DNA from: Oncomelania hupensis
Taxonomy: Eukaryota; Mollusca; Gastropoda; Littorinimorpha; Pomatiopsidae
Reading direction: 5' to 3'
NCBI GenBank assembly: GCA_036898135.1
Contig: CM072522.1
Span: 9,283,186 to 9,347,185, forward strand
Length of the DNA: 64,000 nt
This document shows positions 1 to 19,570 of this stretch, piece after piece (positions within the stretch are counted from its first letter, which is position 1; each line of letters begins with the position of its first letter). The position numbers and the translations under genes were made by a program. A model generated the notes under the pieces. That model did no database searches. It saw nothing but the letters and a program-made list of their open reading frames with translations, and was not told the origin of the DNA.

Positions 1-77
1 AGTGGGGTCCGAGCAAAAGACCCCATTTATGATTAAAAAAACACAGTCGAGTCCCCACTTTGACATAAATACACGTG

Positions 78-108
<31 letters not shown>

Positions 109-156
109 TTGCGCAGACACCGTTATTTGGACTTTTCTCTATCGCCACATACGTTC

Positions 157-345
157 TGTGGACAATGGGTCGTGCTACGACCCCCTTTTTAAGTACTTTA
201 AAGTGTTCTAACCCTAACCCTAACCCTAACCCTTACCCTAACCCTAACCCTCACGGATCATTAAATGGACGTCCCAACAAGGAGGTCTGTCCAAAGAACG
301 TATGTAAACTTGCACTAGTTTGTCCTACAATAACGCCGTGTAAAC
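157..345 (+). repeat. Dispersed repeat with telomere-like CCCTAA core (copy 1)
   Basis: A unit starting GACAATGGGTCGTGCTACGA runs into CCCTAA repeats at 210-250 and then CGGATCATT. The same order of blocks recurs at 62346-62525, so the CCCTAA tract belongs to a dispersed repeat and does not mark a chromosome end here. Confidence 0.75.
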
Positions 346-349
346 ATCC

Positions 350-372
350 TCACACACACACACCCACACCCA

Positions 373-446
<74 letters not shown>
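350..446. repeat. (CA)n microsatellite
   Basis: CACCCA variants pass into about 40 pure CA dinucleotides. A shorter CA tract lies at 79-108. Confidence 0.97.
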
Positions 447-447
<1 letters not shown>

Positions 448-530
448 CTCTCTCTCTCAATACACAATAATGCAGCACAGCAATTGATGATGCCTGTCAG
501 TTTAGAACTTGGACCTTATATTATTGGTAC

Positions 531-624
531 ATTCTTCTTCTTCTTCTTCTTCTTCTTCTTCTTCTTCTTCTTCTTCTTCTTCTTCTTCTTCTTCTTCTTC
601 TTCTTCTTCTTCTTCTTCTTCTTC
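531..624. repeat. (TTC)n microsatellite
   Basis: About 31 uninterrupted TTC units, followed by pyrimidine-rich DNA to about 780. Confidence 0.97.
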
Positions 625-799
625 TCCTTCCGTCCTTTTCTCCCTCCCTTTCAACATACTTCTTCTTCCTTCCTTCAATCTTCCTGCTCTCCTTCCCCCC
701 CCCTCTCTCTCACCTCCTCTTCCGCTCCCCCTCCTCTTCCGCTCTTGCGTTTTCTTCTTCTTGTCCAGTTGTATAGTTGTTCTTTCTTTTCTTTTTTTT

Positions 800-811
800 C
801 TTTCTTTATTT

Positions 812-903
<92 letters not shown>

Positions 904-904
904 T
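800..904. repeat. (CTTT)n microsatellite
   Basis: Around 24 CTTT tetranucleotides, nearly pure. Confidence 0.97.
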
Positions 905-1005
905 ATTTCTTATCTCTCATACTTTCCTTTCTGTTTTTCTCGTTTCTCTTTCCCTCAGTCTCCCCTCCCCACAACCCCATCTCTCTCTCTTTCTCTGTGA
1001 TAGTA

Positions 1006-1008
<3 letters not shown>

Positions 1009-1062
<54 letters not shown>
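1009..1062. repeat. (GT)n microsatellite
   Basis: About 27 GT units. Confidence 0.97.
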
Positions 1063-1065
<3 letters not shown>

Positions 1066-1185
1066 GGGTGTACGTGTGATGGTGCATGTCAACAATGGAT
1101 AGTTTACACTGTAACTAAAAGACAATGACGACCTTCAGAGTAGGGTACCGACTGCTGCAACATGTCTCCTTCCTTAAATAGAACA

Positions 1186-1274
1186 ACGACGACGACGACG
1201 ATGATGGCGATGATGATGATGATAATGATGGTGATGATGGTGATGGAGACAACGACGACGACGACGACGACGAC

Positions 1275-1357
<83 letters not shown>
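1186..1357. repeat. (ACG)n / (ATG)n compound microsatellite
   Basis: ACG units at 1186-1203 and 1252-1274, ATG/GAT units between them, then about 27 ATG units to 1357. The open frames here are products of the repeat. Confidence 0.95.
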
Positions 1358-1499
1358 CGGAGAGACAGACAGATGTGTTCACAAACAAAGATGTATTTCC
1401 ATATATTCACATAAGTAACGTAGCTGAGTGCCATCATTTTCAAAAATGTTCCTGGAGCTGATCTCTTCTTGGTTTTATCCTAAAGAAGCAAAATGAAAA

Positions 1500-2060
1500 T
1501 ATGGAATGATCGATCACTATCTCAACTATTGGCAAACTAAAAGATATCAAAATTTGTTCAGCCTATTTGAAATTCAACGCAAAACGTGTTTAGAAAATTA
1601 TGGACCTCAGCGACCTTGATTTTTGAGATAGTCCAAATAATTATGGATTTTATTAAAAAAAATAAAAGGTTTGGGTTGTAATTAAAATATCTGCATAATA
1701 ATCATCATCATCAAAATCGGTCAAGTCATTTTGGAGATAATACTGGTTTTTTTTAAGTATTTATAAAAGCATATTAGGGACAGAAATTCGTTTTAGCCGT
1801 TTCTGAGATATAGAGGAAAACGTACTAGGCATAGAAGTTACCCCGACGACCTAGACCTTTGAGATAGAGCAAAAGCAATGGCACGTGATGTGTCCACTAA
1901 CCCAGGCAATGCTTCTATGAAGTTTGACAAAAATCTGTCCGGTGGTTCTTGAGCTATGGCGAGCAACGGACCGAAGAACAGACCGACCGATGGACAGACA
2001 GACTGAGATTTGGCTCGTTCTGATTCCCGACTAAATCAAAGTATTTCTTGTAAGTCTAAA
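1500..2060. repeat. Diverged repeat with 'gaccttga / gagatag / ggacagacagac' motifs
   Basis: Contains phrases such as GACCTAGACCTTTGAGATAG, CAAAATCGGTCAAGTCATTT and a terminal GGACAGACAGAC run. They resemble a non-coding repeat style also seen at 20.3 and 46 kb. No open frame of note. Confidence 0.4.
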
Positions 2061-2404
2061 TTTACAACAACAACACTAATAACTTAAAAGCATTTGTATG
2101 TAGAGAGACACAGATTTCGAGTATTCTTATGTGTTAATTTTGCTTCAATGTCCGATCCGGGCTGTTAGGCTAGGTCCATCTGTCTGACCGTTAGTGCAAT
2201 GTCTAGTCCGTCTCTCTTTCTGTTTACCTGTCGATCTGTCTGCCTTTGACAAACGAGCCTAATGTAGGACAGTAGTGTTAAACCGTATCATGCACGAATC
2301 ACGTCTGTCAATGCGTAAACTTCTTGTTCTCTTCCATCATCTGTTGTGTTGTCTGATTCATCATTATGTCATGCCATGTACGTGTTTTTACAAATAATGA
2401 CACG

Positions 2405-2600
2405 TTACCACGGAAGCACGTTTATGTTCTCCCAGGTCGAAGGTCCTGTCCCCCTAGGTCTATGTTCTCCCATGGCTATGTTCTCCCAGGGCTTTGTTGA
2501 TCCAGGCTAGGTCCCGCAGCTTTATGTTGCCACGGACCTAGGTTCGCCAGAATCTTTGTTCCTCTGATCTGATTCTTCCTCTAGGTCTATGTTTCCACAG
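2405..2600. repeat. Degenerate minisatellite around TATGTTCTCCCAGG
   Basis: The phrase TATGTTCTCCCA recurs at roughly 20-bp to 40-bp spacing with decay (2423, 2462, 2477 and weaker copies beyond). Confidence 0.5.
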
Positions 2601-2609
2601 CAGCCTCCG

Positions 2610-2688
2610 ACACTCAAAGTGGGATGAGCGTCGCTTTCGGAACGACTGCCTCTATAAGTTAGTAGCAGCCCGACAGAGGCAAACATGT
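2610..2688. repeat. Short dispersed repeat ending AGTAGCAGCCCGA (copy 1)
   Basis: GCGTCGCTTTCGG...AAGTTAGTAGCAGCCCGA matches 53390-53445, which is the DNA the 53-59 kb LINE inserted into. Both copies also share following sequence of the type CAGAGGCAAA. Confidence 0.6.
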
Positions 2689-2691
2689 CCC

Positions 2692-2856
2692 ACCGCCGTA
2701 GCTCAAGTGGTAGAGCGTTCGCCTGGCACACCGATGACCCAGGTTCGAATTCCGTGCATGGTGGGCGATATAAAAAGTGGCAATTTTTACTGTCCATTTT
2801 AACAGTATGTTTGCTCTGGTGGTTCAGTGTTGATTTTATTTATTTATTTATTTAAT
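2692..2856 (+). mobile_element. tRNA-derived SINE (copy 1)
   Basis: A pol III A box (TAGCTCAAGTGG) lies at about 2699, and a B box (GGTTCGAATTCC) at 2742-2753. A unique 3' part ends GGTGGTTCAGTGTTGATTT, with an (ATTT)n tail to 2856. A second copy is at 30738-30882 with the same head and the same 3' domain. It sits just upstream of the first recognised exon of the Gln-rich gene. Confidence 0.85.
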
Positions 2857-2885
2857 ATGTTTATTAAAATTGAATTGTGTTGCAG

Positions 2886-9953
<7,068 letters not shown>

Positions 9954-10758
9954 GTGGACCTTTGTACCTAACTTCTCTGGAGCCTTTTAAGCTGCTGAAT
10001 ATAAACACTATTTGATCCTATATGTCACTCTGACCAATCAATGCACTTCTTAGACATTCTCCCACCTATCGACAATCATCTCAAACGTACTTTTTACGCA
10101 TGTCGTGGGTCGGCAGCTTCACCCGACATTTTAGTTGTTGAGTAAAATATAGTGGAACTCTCTTATTTTCAGTTGAGATATAGATCTAGACATTTTCAAG
10201 ATATTTTTCTTCTCTCAGACAATTTGTTTATACCTTTGTTTTTCTAGGTAACATCAATTATTTATTATGTTGTTGTTTCTTTAATTTAACGTCTGTTCAC
10301 CGAAGTGATTTTAGACTTGATGGGAGCAGGGGAAAATATTAAACAAATAAGGAATTGTCATAATGAAGGGAGAAAGGGATTAAACAAAGTACACGAAAAT
10401 GAACAATTTAAACAATCAAAATTGTAAAATAATTATAACTTAAACAAATGACGTCCAATACAACTTCTAACCAATCCTTGTAAAATAATCTTAATTATGT
10501 CTCATATTTTATTAATTAGTCATGGTTTATAGGATCCAGCGGGCTGCAAAAAGCCGAATCAGCATCATTATATCTCATATATGTAATTCAATGTTCTGAA
10601 TTTATACATAGATAATATTCAATGTTCTTAATTTTTGCTTCATAAAAACAATCTACTAGATCTAGTAAATAATCTGTACTGACTGTTTTTTGTTTTTTTT
10701 TACAAAACACATCCAACAGGACTGTATATTAATGATTTTGCAATTGATATCCAATAAA
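9954..10758 (+). other. Probable 3' UTR of the Gln-rich gene
   Basis: AT-rich DNA without open frames follows the stop codon. The first clear AATAAA is at 10753-10758, immediately before an (ATT)n tract. An ATTAAA variant lies near 10338. The true end of the transcript cannot be fixed from sequence. Confidence 0.4.
10517..10570 (-). mobile_element. LINE 3'-end fragment (short)
   Basis: Contains GGATCCAGCGGGCTGCAAAA and AGCCGAATCAG, the terminal hairpin region shared with the copies at 12.8, 14.5, 18.5 and 19.6 kb. Confidence 0.6.

Positions 10759-10824
<66 letters not shown>
10755..10824. repeat. (ATT)n microsatellite
   Basis: About 22 ATT units. Confidence 0.95.
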
Positions 10825-12020
10825 GTTATTATTATTAGTTAGTTAAGTTAGTCATTGTTTATTAACCATTGCCTGTTATCTGCTCAGCAATGCCACGTTC
10901 AAAATATTATCTTTCTTGTATCAAGTTGCTATTCACAAGCTTATCAAAAATAATCAAACAAAATCTAGATCTAGATTTAAGAATTTAACTTGCTAATAAC
11001 AAGTATGTCAAATATATCTACAAAATCTTGACCCAGATCTAAAAATCTGTTAGCTAAATCTAAATATATAAATTATGAAACGAGTTGATCTTAAGAACTG
11101 AATTAATATGGAATTTCATGTTTTTTAATTAATGAAGTAATTTATTTATATATTTAAATATATCTAAAGTCAGTTTCAAATCATGTTGCATATATGTGTT
11201 CATAATGCAACAGAAAGTTTTTGGTGTTTGTTTCAAAGACCCCACTCCCATCCTCAATAAAATCACAACGAAGAAGAGGTGAACATTATTGCAACAGGCA
11301 TGAATGTAAAGCAAAACGTTTTATTATGTGATAACATATTCATGAAAACTTCGTGCGGTGTCCTATGAATGATTACACTTTGGTGACTGTTGTACCAGTT
11401 TATTTCAAATATCCCAGTAATAGCTTTAAAAATCTATCCCAGATTTGAATTTGTGATCATCGGTAGTAGTAAGTGTGGGCTATAATGGGTTATTATTAAT
11501 AGGTTATATAATGGGTTATTATGTATGTAAATGACCTTTTGCATCAATGTATAGAGAGATAAGATTTCCTGCATTGTTTTGTTGACAACTGAATGAGGAT
11601 CTTGTTAATAAAACAACTGGGGTTTGGCAAGTAAATTGAAATGAGTTTGTCTTGCTTTCAATTATTATTCTTATGAATGATCTTCGCCTATACACACCTT
11701 CTTGATAGCTTCGTTCTTCCTCTAACACTTGTCTGTGTGCAGTACCATCTGTGCCGTGCTCCATAAGCCGTAAAGATTAGTCTGGCAAATATTCTGAAAT
11801 GGTTAATATTCCTAAATGTATTGAAATTAAAATGTATTATCTTGCGTGTGCAGAGACTGAGAGAGACTTTAAACATAAGACTTTGAACATTAATTACAAT
11901 TCCAACATGTTGCAAGGATAATAATTTTAAGCTTAGAGATTATGCTTATAATTAGTCCTTGTTTCAGGCACAAATGCAAACATAATACATTTGTACACTC
12001 ATTTAAACCAACCACACACA
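10825..12020. other. AT-rich gene-free stretch
   Basis: No coding frame, RNA gene or recognisable element seen on either strand. Confidence 0.5.
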
Positions 12021-12022
12021 TA

Positions 12023-12024
<2 letters not shown>

Positions 12025-12115
<91 letters not shown>
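12025..12115. repeat. (GA)n microsatellite
   Basis: About 45 GA units with a single AAA interruption. Confidence 0.95.
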
Positions 12116-12117
<2 letters not shown>

Positions 12118-12778
12118 ATAGTACACGTACTCAGCATATTTTATATTAATATAAATTTTCTCAAAAACGTCCATGTCCTTGCATATATATTTAAAGGTTT
12201 CTGGCATAACCCAATGGTGGATGAATAATAAAAAATCACTTCAAAAGTGTTGTAATCTGTTTAAAAAATATTACAAGAAATAAAGAAGAGATATCCCAAT
12301 ACATGGAATTGTATAATGATATAAATACTACTGCTTGATGTCTATGATTTTAAACTTGACCAGTTTTACAGTACTTGATTAATGTTTTTTGATTAAACCG
12401 AAAATTATTGTGTGCTTTTATTTCAAGATTACCTTTAAAAAAAAAATCTTTTAATATCCCCAATACATGGATAGTTAATCCATGCCACACTTGCCTAACA
12501 ATCTTCCAATGTTAGAAAATAACAATTGTATGGGATTCATCTATCACTGGGCTTTGTAACAGACCTTCAATTTTTGAAAGGACGTGGACAATTCTTAGAA
12601 AAACCGGACTGTGCTTTTTGAGCAAGTTTCCCGATTTTGAAATGTGATAGAGGCAGGGGTTAGACAGGTCGGTAACTGACAGAAAAAGATAAGTGGGGAG
12701 GAGGAGAAAGGAGATGGAAGAGTGTGGGGGGTGGGGGAGGTGGTGGACAAATAAACTTAATAGAAAGGGGGCAGGGAA

Positions 12779-13370
12779 GTTAGTCATTGTTTATAGGGTC
12801 CAGTGTATACTGCAAAGAGCCGAATCAGGACCACAGCTTGATTGAAAGAGGGCTCACCCCTGATCTGTATAACAGATCTGCTGAAACAACCCTAATGTTA
12901 AAACTGAAGGCACTCCACCAGCCAGTCACTTTACAATAAAGGCATCCCATGCAGGCGACACCGAGGCTGTACTCTTAATTTATCGAACTCCAGTTTACCA
13001 AAAAAAAAAAGAAAAAAGAATATAAACATCGTTGTAAATTATTAACAAAACACATACATATAAAATACCTACATTGCTAAATAATAATACCACAGAAAGC
13101 CCTAGTGACCATTTTGCAGAAAGCATCCAATATCCCCAAGCTGACCTAACAGACCCCATACACAAATGAGGAGTTTTGGGAGAGTTTCAAGTAGAAAAGG
13201 CAGGTGATTGTCTAGTGAAGAAAATAGTAGATTGATAGAACAGATTAGGAACTAGAAAGAACAAATGAGAATGACAGAAACAGTGGGAATTTAAAGCACT
13301 AAATTTCCACAAGTGGGGATACTATTTACACAGGAAACCCCGGCACCCCAATGAGGCCGGCAAAGAGGTT
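12779..13370 (-). mobile_element. LINE 3'-end fragment, family 1 (copy B)
   Basis: Starts with the 3'-terminal hairpin (GGTCCAG...GCAAAGAGCCGAATCAGG on plus), then AACAGATCTGCTGAAACA and CACTCCACCAGCCAGTCACT blocks. It ends near GAAACCCCGGCACCCC. The same order of blocks occurs at 14521, 18482 and 19571. Orientation is minus because the terminal hairpin, shared with the 3' end of the 53-59 kb LINE, is at the low-coordinate end. Non-coding. Confidence 0.7.
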
Positions 13371-14520
13371 GAGAGAAAAATAAAGAAAAAAGAAAGAATC
13401 AGCAACAGCAAACTAAATTGGGCCGTCCAAAGAAATAAAGAAAGAAAGAAAGAAAGAAGAAGTTTTCATCAGGTGCATTGAACGTTTATTATGTAAAAAA
13501 CAAACAAAAAACAAACAATAGAATGCGTCCATCAGAACTTGTTACATGGAATCAAAACCATAAACATACCAGTAGAAAAATCCATTACATGTTTCAAATT
13601 TAAAAATCAATAACACATATTAAATGTTTACGAAACGATAGGCTTGGAACACAATTTTTTGTGTTTCATCCACACGCAAAAATGGTCATAAAGAAGCGTC
13701 AAATATAGTGCTCTATGCCTGTGTTTAGCTTTAAGAGGAACAGGCATAGAATACAATATTTTTCTAACTATATCATTTACAAACACTTTGTAACAAATAC
13801 ACATATGGTATTCCTTGCCTGTATTAGCAAATAAACGATAATAAAACCCTGCATGTTTCATAAACAGATAATGAATTAATCATACACATGCAAACATAAA
13901 TGGTTACAAAACATGAAATACTGTGTTCTATACCTGTTATCTAATTGTAATATTAGGAATAACAACATAATATTTATTAACAAGATCATTCATCAAACGA
14001 GAAAAAAATACATAGCTTGCAATATAGTATAATTACATAGCCTGTGTTTAATTTTAACTCATAAACACTAGATGTTCAACACAATACTTCATGCTTCATG
14101 ACCAGATCATGTACAAATGGTAACCAGCTGACAAAGCTTGAAAAAATAGTATGTGCTATCTCTGTAAACTAGTTATGGATCAGTAAAGCAGATATAGAAC
14201 AACACAAATTGTTTTTAAAAAATATAGATCGCTCATGTACATAAAAAAAAAAAGTTTAAAATATTGTATTCTATGCCTGTAGTTTGTTCAGGAAAGGTTG
14301 AGCTATAAAACTGAAAGGAGTAAGAACAAAAATGTCACAGACTACCAAACAGTGGAATACAATTTCCAATAAATAGCAAATACAACCAATGTACAGCTGT
14401 ACATTCTTTGTACCTCTTTCTCCATCAAGTTATCACTTTCATTCCCTCCAGTGACATCATATCTTCCCATTCCACCTCCCTTTTCCCCCACACATCCTCC
14501 TCGCTCTCCCTCTATCAATA
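13371..14520. other. AT-rich gene-free stretch
   Basis: Contains an (AAAG)n tract at 13434-13460. The phrases 'ctatgcctgt' and 'taaacactttgtaac' recur loosely between 13700 and 14290, suggesting old tandem duplication of roughly 100-bp units. No gene seen. Confidence 0.4.
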
Positions 14521-15130
14521 GTTAGTTATTCATTGCTTATAGGGTCCAGCGGACTGCAAAGAGCCGAATCAGGACCACAAAATCAAGTCCACAACTTGGC
14601 TGAAAGAGAACTCACCCCTGATCCGTATAAAAGATCTGCTGAAACAATCCTAGTGGTAAAACTGAAGACACTCCACCAGCCGGTCACTTTACAATACAGG
14701 CATTCCACGCAGGGGACGCTGAGGCTATACTCTAATTTATCGAACCCCCGTTTACAAAAACAAAATAGAATACAAACATCATTATAAAATATAAACAAAA
14801 TACATACATATAAAATGCCTACATTGCAAAATACTAATATCATAGGAAGCCCCAGTGACCATTTGGCAGAAAACGTCCAATATTCCCAAGCTGATCCAAC
14901 AGACCTCTCACACAACATAAGGAATTTTGTCCCAGAAAAGTTTTCAATAAAAAATGTAGGTGACTAGTCTAGCGAAGAAAATACTACAGTAGATTGATAG
15001 AGTAGGAATGAGAAAGAACAAAGGAGAAAGACAGTGACAGTGGTAATTTAAAGCACTACATTTCCAGAAAGTAGGGATACCATTTATAAAGAAACCCCAG
15101 GCATCCCCAGGAGGGGACTCTATCAAAAGA
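14521..15130 (-). mobile_element. LINE 3'-end fragment, family 1 (copy C)
   Basis: Near-complete match in order and content to copies B, D and E, with the terminal hairpin at 14540-14575. The apparent 111-residue minus frame is shared with other copies only as decaying sequence. Confidence 0.75.
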
Positions 15131-15657
15131 CTCAGCAAGCAAAATGTTGCAAAATAAATGCAACACAAAAGTTTGATCATCTACAAGTACAAATGATTTC
15201 TTCCAAGTCCTTTCCCTAGATTTCGCATACGTGTGTAGACAAGTACTGTGTGAGGTACATTTTAAAAAAGTCTCACCCACTCACAGTTGTTTTGTCTCCA
15301 AATTTACTTTGTCTTTTTGTTTCATTTCTCTTTCTATATTTTTTTAGCAAATGTGTAGAACAGTAAACGCAACATACTGCACACACAATTTATCATTTTC
15401 AAAAATTCTTGCACTCATTTTGGCAACTGTGATTATGAAGCACACCAAACATGGCTGGTTGAACAATAATTCACAATTTCCAAACTCAAACACAATATAA
15501 AGGTTTGGTCATAGATTTTGTGATCAGCAAAATTATCAGATCAACATTTTATGGCAAGAGAATTCAACTATAAGTCACACCACAACAAACTGAAATAAAG
15601 GTAACTATCAGAGAGTGTTTTAAAATAGATTGTAATGATAAAAGTCTTCATCAGAAG

Positions 15658-15731
<74 letters not shown>

Positions 15732-15991
15732 GAGAGAGAGAGAGAGAGAAATAGACACAAAATAATGATACATGAAAACCTATTAAAACATCACAGACTT
15801 TAAAACAGAATGGGACCAAGAAAATATTGGATACCAAAGACCAAACAATAAAATAAAATGAAAATTTTAAATGAAATGAAATTAAATTAAACACAACATT
15901 GGGACTTGGAATTTAATAAAAGCATACTGAATTGCTATGTAAGTGGCAATGTAAAATGCAAGCAAACAATTATTTTGAGTAGTGGTAGTAA

Positions 15992-16048
<57 letters not shown>

Positions 16049-16430
16049 CAAGAACAATGAGTACATGTAGTGGAAACTACAGTCCCATTCTGCACAAGCA
16101 AATCTATATAATCAATAAGATCAAACGATCATGCACGTGTATAAATGCGCAAACACACACAGCATTCAGAGCAACAAAATTATTTAAATACTTTCTGCCA
16201 TGACACATTATTTTACACGGTGCATTACTACTATTTAATACAGGTTTAAGATGAACCATAAAATGCTTGCATCAAAATATTGAAAATATAGAAATTGAAA
16301 AAATAAACTGGAGTGCGTAATGTCAGTAATAAAAATATATCAATTGGAAAATATGTGGAGCTGCAGATAAATACATTAAACTGAAAATTGGTTTTGGAAC
16401 ATATATATATATATCCAGTCAAAAATGGCT
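15131..16430. other. AT-rich gene-free stretch with microsatellites
   Basis: (TA)n at 15659-15728 adjoins (GA)n at 15730-15750, and (AAT)n lies at 15992-16043. No gene or element seen in the rest. Confidence 0.6.
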
Positions 16431-16445
16431 TAAAGGACATAAATC

Positions 16446-16841
16446 ATGGTTTAAAAAATTGAGTTTGGGGCATGTATCAGATTAACAATTGCTGACATGC
16501 AGAAATTTATAACTTGCATTGGATAAAATGATTTGAGTCAAAATAAGTGTTGGGACATTATAATATATGCATTAAATATTGGTCTTCAGACATGAAAATT
16601 AGTTCTCCGATGGACATACGCATAAAATTTGGGATTTTGAGACATGGTTTCAAAAACGAAGTTTGGGGCACGTATCAGATTGAAAATTTCTGACATGCAG
16701 AAATTTAAAACTTCCTACTGGATAAAATGATTTGAGTCAAAATAAGTGTTGGGACGTTATAATATATGCGTTAAATATTGGTCTCGAGACATGAAAATTA
16801 GTTTTCCTATGGGCATACACATAAAATTGGGATTTTGAGAC
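16446..16841. repeat. Tandem duplication of a 198-bp unit
   Basis: GTTTGGGG at 16463 and 16661, and GGGATTTTGAGACATG at 16631 and 16829, are both 198 bp apart. The intervening text is about 90% alike. Confidence 0.85.
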
Positions 16842-18480
16842 ATGCAGGATGCCAAAAATTTAGTTTTGGAGCAAACATGTATGCAGTCAGAAAATGCAGG
16901 TTTGAGAAAAAGTCATGGAATAAAAAACATTAATCTTAAGACATGAATGACATCAAAGATTCATTAAGGATTTATATATATATATCGTGTCCTTTCAAAA
17001 TGAAACTAGCTTATGAGACATGCAAACATGCATTATTATAAATGCACGTCATCTTGCAGGAGAAAACATATGATAAATAGCACAATTTAAAACTGGTAAT
17101 AGATATGAGCTAAACATTTTGATTCTGAGCATAGACAAAACGTGTCAAACTTTATATAAAATATAAGTAATAATGACAGAATTACTGGATGAGTGTTGGC
17201 TAGTGGATAGAGGATGGAAACTGCAATCAGGAGATGCAAAAGTAAAGTAATGGTAAAAGGTATGGAACTGTTGATCAGAGATGTGCATCTGCATTACACT
17301 GAAGTTTCAAAATTATTTTATTAAACCAAAGTAGTACAAATAAAACTTTCACTGTTGTGTAAATTCAACATTGTTCCGGAGTTTCTCATCAGTATTATAA
17401 AAATTTTGTATACAATAATCACCCCAATTTTGCATGAATATACATCTTCCCTATTGTAAAAATTCAACTTTTTTCTCTTATTAAGTTATTTATTATTTTT
17501 TAAAACTTTATTTTGTTTTGAAATAAATTATTATATCATCACCAAAATGTTTCAATGAATGCACATCTTCACTGTTGTAGAATAAACTAAACATTGTTCA
17601 TGGTGTTTTACAAACATTTTACATATTAATCCCATAAATTATAAATTATACATTTACATAATAAAACAACAAATGCAATAAAACTTCACATGTTCATTGA
17701 ATTTATCAAATTCAAAAAATAAATTCTTCTCCTTTTGTATTTTCATGGATTGTAAAATGGTGTAACACAGTCAATTGAATAAAACAATGGCGCAAGATCT
17801 GTTTGGCACAATGAAAAGGAATAAAATATACTGTTGTGTTATGTACAAATGTTGATGAAAACACAAAAAAGATTTTTTTAAAATAAATTGTACAGTTCCT
17901 TGAACAAATTTTCATGTACAAACGATAACATTTGTATTCATACACATTATAAAAATTAGTATGAATTAACCTCAAATGAATCAATAATAATAATAATAGT
18001 ACTAATAATAATAATAATAATAATAATATAATATTAATAGGATAAATAAACAAATACAACACAACAAACTGAATTTTGATCATCTGTTTGGTGAAAGAAT
18101 TTAGCTTTGATCCTTTGTCGCTCTTTTAATGGGGCCTGGTCTGAGACTTGTGAATGCAACAAGATGTTGACAAGAAATATATTGGTACAAGGCTTTCACC
18201 ATTAATATCAACAACCATGCTGAACAACAGGAGGGTAGATACATTTGACTATGTGGCTCACCAGTTAAAAAAAACATTGGAATGGAGAAAAAAACATATA
18301 TAACACGTGAAAACATAACACAACCAAATTCATTACCTAAAGTAACATCAGTTTCTCAGAATTTCAACATGCCAGTTAGCAAATTCCTACAACACAGTAA
18401 ACAGATCCAGTCCTGACTTTAGCACAGTAACTAGCATTGTTTTATTCCGTCACCATGTTGCTATAATAAGTTACCCAACT
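16842..18480. other. AT-rich gene-free stretch
   Basis: Only short AT and AAT tracts (for example 17986-18032). No supported gene. Confidence 0.5.
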
Positions 18481-18481
18481 T

Positions 18482-19345
18482 AGTTAGTTATTCATTGCTT
18501 ACAGGGTCCAGCGGACTGCAAAGAGCTGAATCAAGACCACAACTTGGCTGAAAGAGGACTCAGCCTGATCCGTATAAAAGATCTGCTGAAACAATCCCAG
18601 TGGTAACACCGAAGGCACTCCACCAGCTGGTCACTTTACAATAAAGACATCCCATGCAGGGGACGCTGAGGCTATACTCTAATTTATTGAACCCCTGTTT
18701 ACAAGAACAAAATAGAATACAAACATCATTATAAAATATCAACAAAACACATACATATAAAATGACTACATTCCTATCCTATCCTATCCTGTCCCGTAAC
18801 CCGGAGGTCGTAGGGGCACCACAGATGATCGTTTAACCAGCATACTCCATCTTTCTCTGTCCTCAGCAGCCCTGATGGCTTCGCTCAGTGTCAAACCAGT
18901 CCATTCTCGAATGTTGTCCTCCCACCTCTTTTTCGGTCTCCCTCTTCTTCTACCTCCTTGCACTGTGCCTTGCAGAATAGTCTTTGCAAGGCCTGATGAT
19001 CTGGTGATGTGGCCATACCATCGGAGTTTCCGTTTCCTCACCACTGTGAGCAGGGCATCGTGTTGTCCAATGGCTTGTGTGATGGTCTGTCGGACTTCGT
19101 CGTTGGTGGTGTGTTGGGTATAGGAAATGCCCAGAAGTCTTCTGTAGCACCTCATCTCAACAAATCAACAAAACACATACATATAAAATGACTACACTGC
19201 TAAATAATAATATCATGGGAAGCCCCAGTGACCATTTTGTAGAAAGCGTCCAATATTCTCAAGCTGATCCAACAGACCTCACACACAAATGAGGAGTTTT
19301 GTCCCAGAAGAGTTTTCAAGAAAAAAAGGTAGGTGACTATTCTAG
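18482..19345 (-). mobile_element. LINE 3'-end fragment, family 1 (copy D), split by a nested insertion
   Basis: The 18482-18770 and 19164-19345 segments are the two halves of one copy. The 33 bp at 18738-18770 are repeated exactly at 19164-19196, marking the target duplication of the LINE fragment nested between them. Confidence 0.8.
18774..19163 (-). mobile_element. RTE-like LINE, 5'-truncated 3' end (nested)
   Basis: On the minus strand it encodes the end of a reverse-transcriptase protein: MRCYRRLLGISYTQH, KLRWYGHITRSSGLAKT and GRPKKRWEDNIREW. A simple tail of GGATA repeats follows (CCTATCCTATCC on plus). Four further fragments of the family occur at 26434, 28836, 29322 and 29760. The clade is tentative. 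Confidence 0.75.
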
Positions 19346-19570
19346 CAAAGAATGTAACGAAAAATAATTCCCAAACAAAATAACACATTATTTCTTTTAG
19401 GAATCCAACATTTCAAAACTAAATAATTAAAATTCACAACCAAAAGAACAAAGAAAAAATAAAATAAATACAACCACAATCACAATGAAAACCTTAAAAA
19501 ACTATTGAGGTCTTTGATTACATAATTATAAAACTACAAAATAACAACAACTAAAAACATAACTAAAAAT

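Noticed and set aside
1..260. Chromosome end suggested by CCCTAA repeats near the start of the window
   Set aside because: Only about 40 bp, with the same flanks at 62.4 kb; it is part of a dispersed repeat.
75..1461. Several open frames of 90-214 codons (His/Thr, Phe/Ser, Met and Ile runs)
   Set aside because: They consist of translated microsatellites with no non-repetitive conserved part.
15568..18083. Hydrophobic minus-strand frames in AT-rich DNA
   Set aside because: They run through (TA)n and (AAT)n tracts and show no conserved feature.
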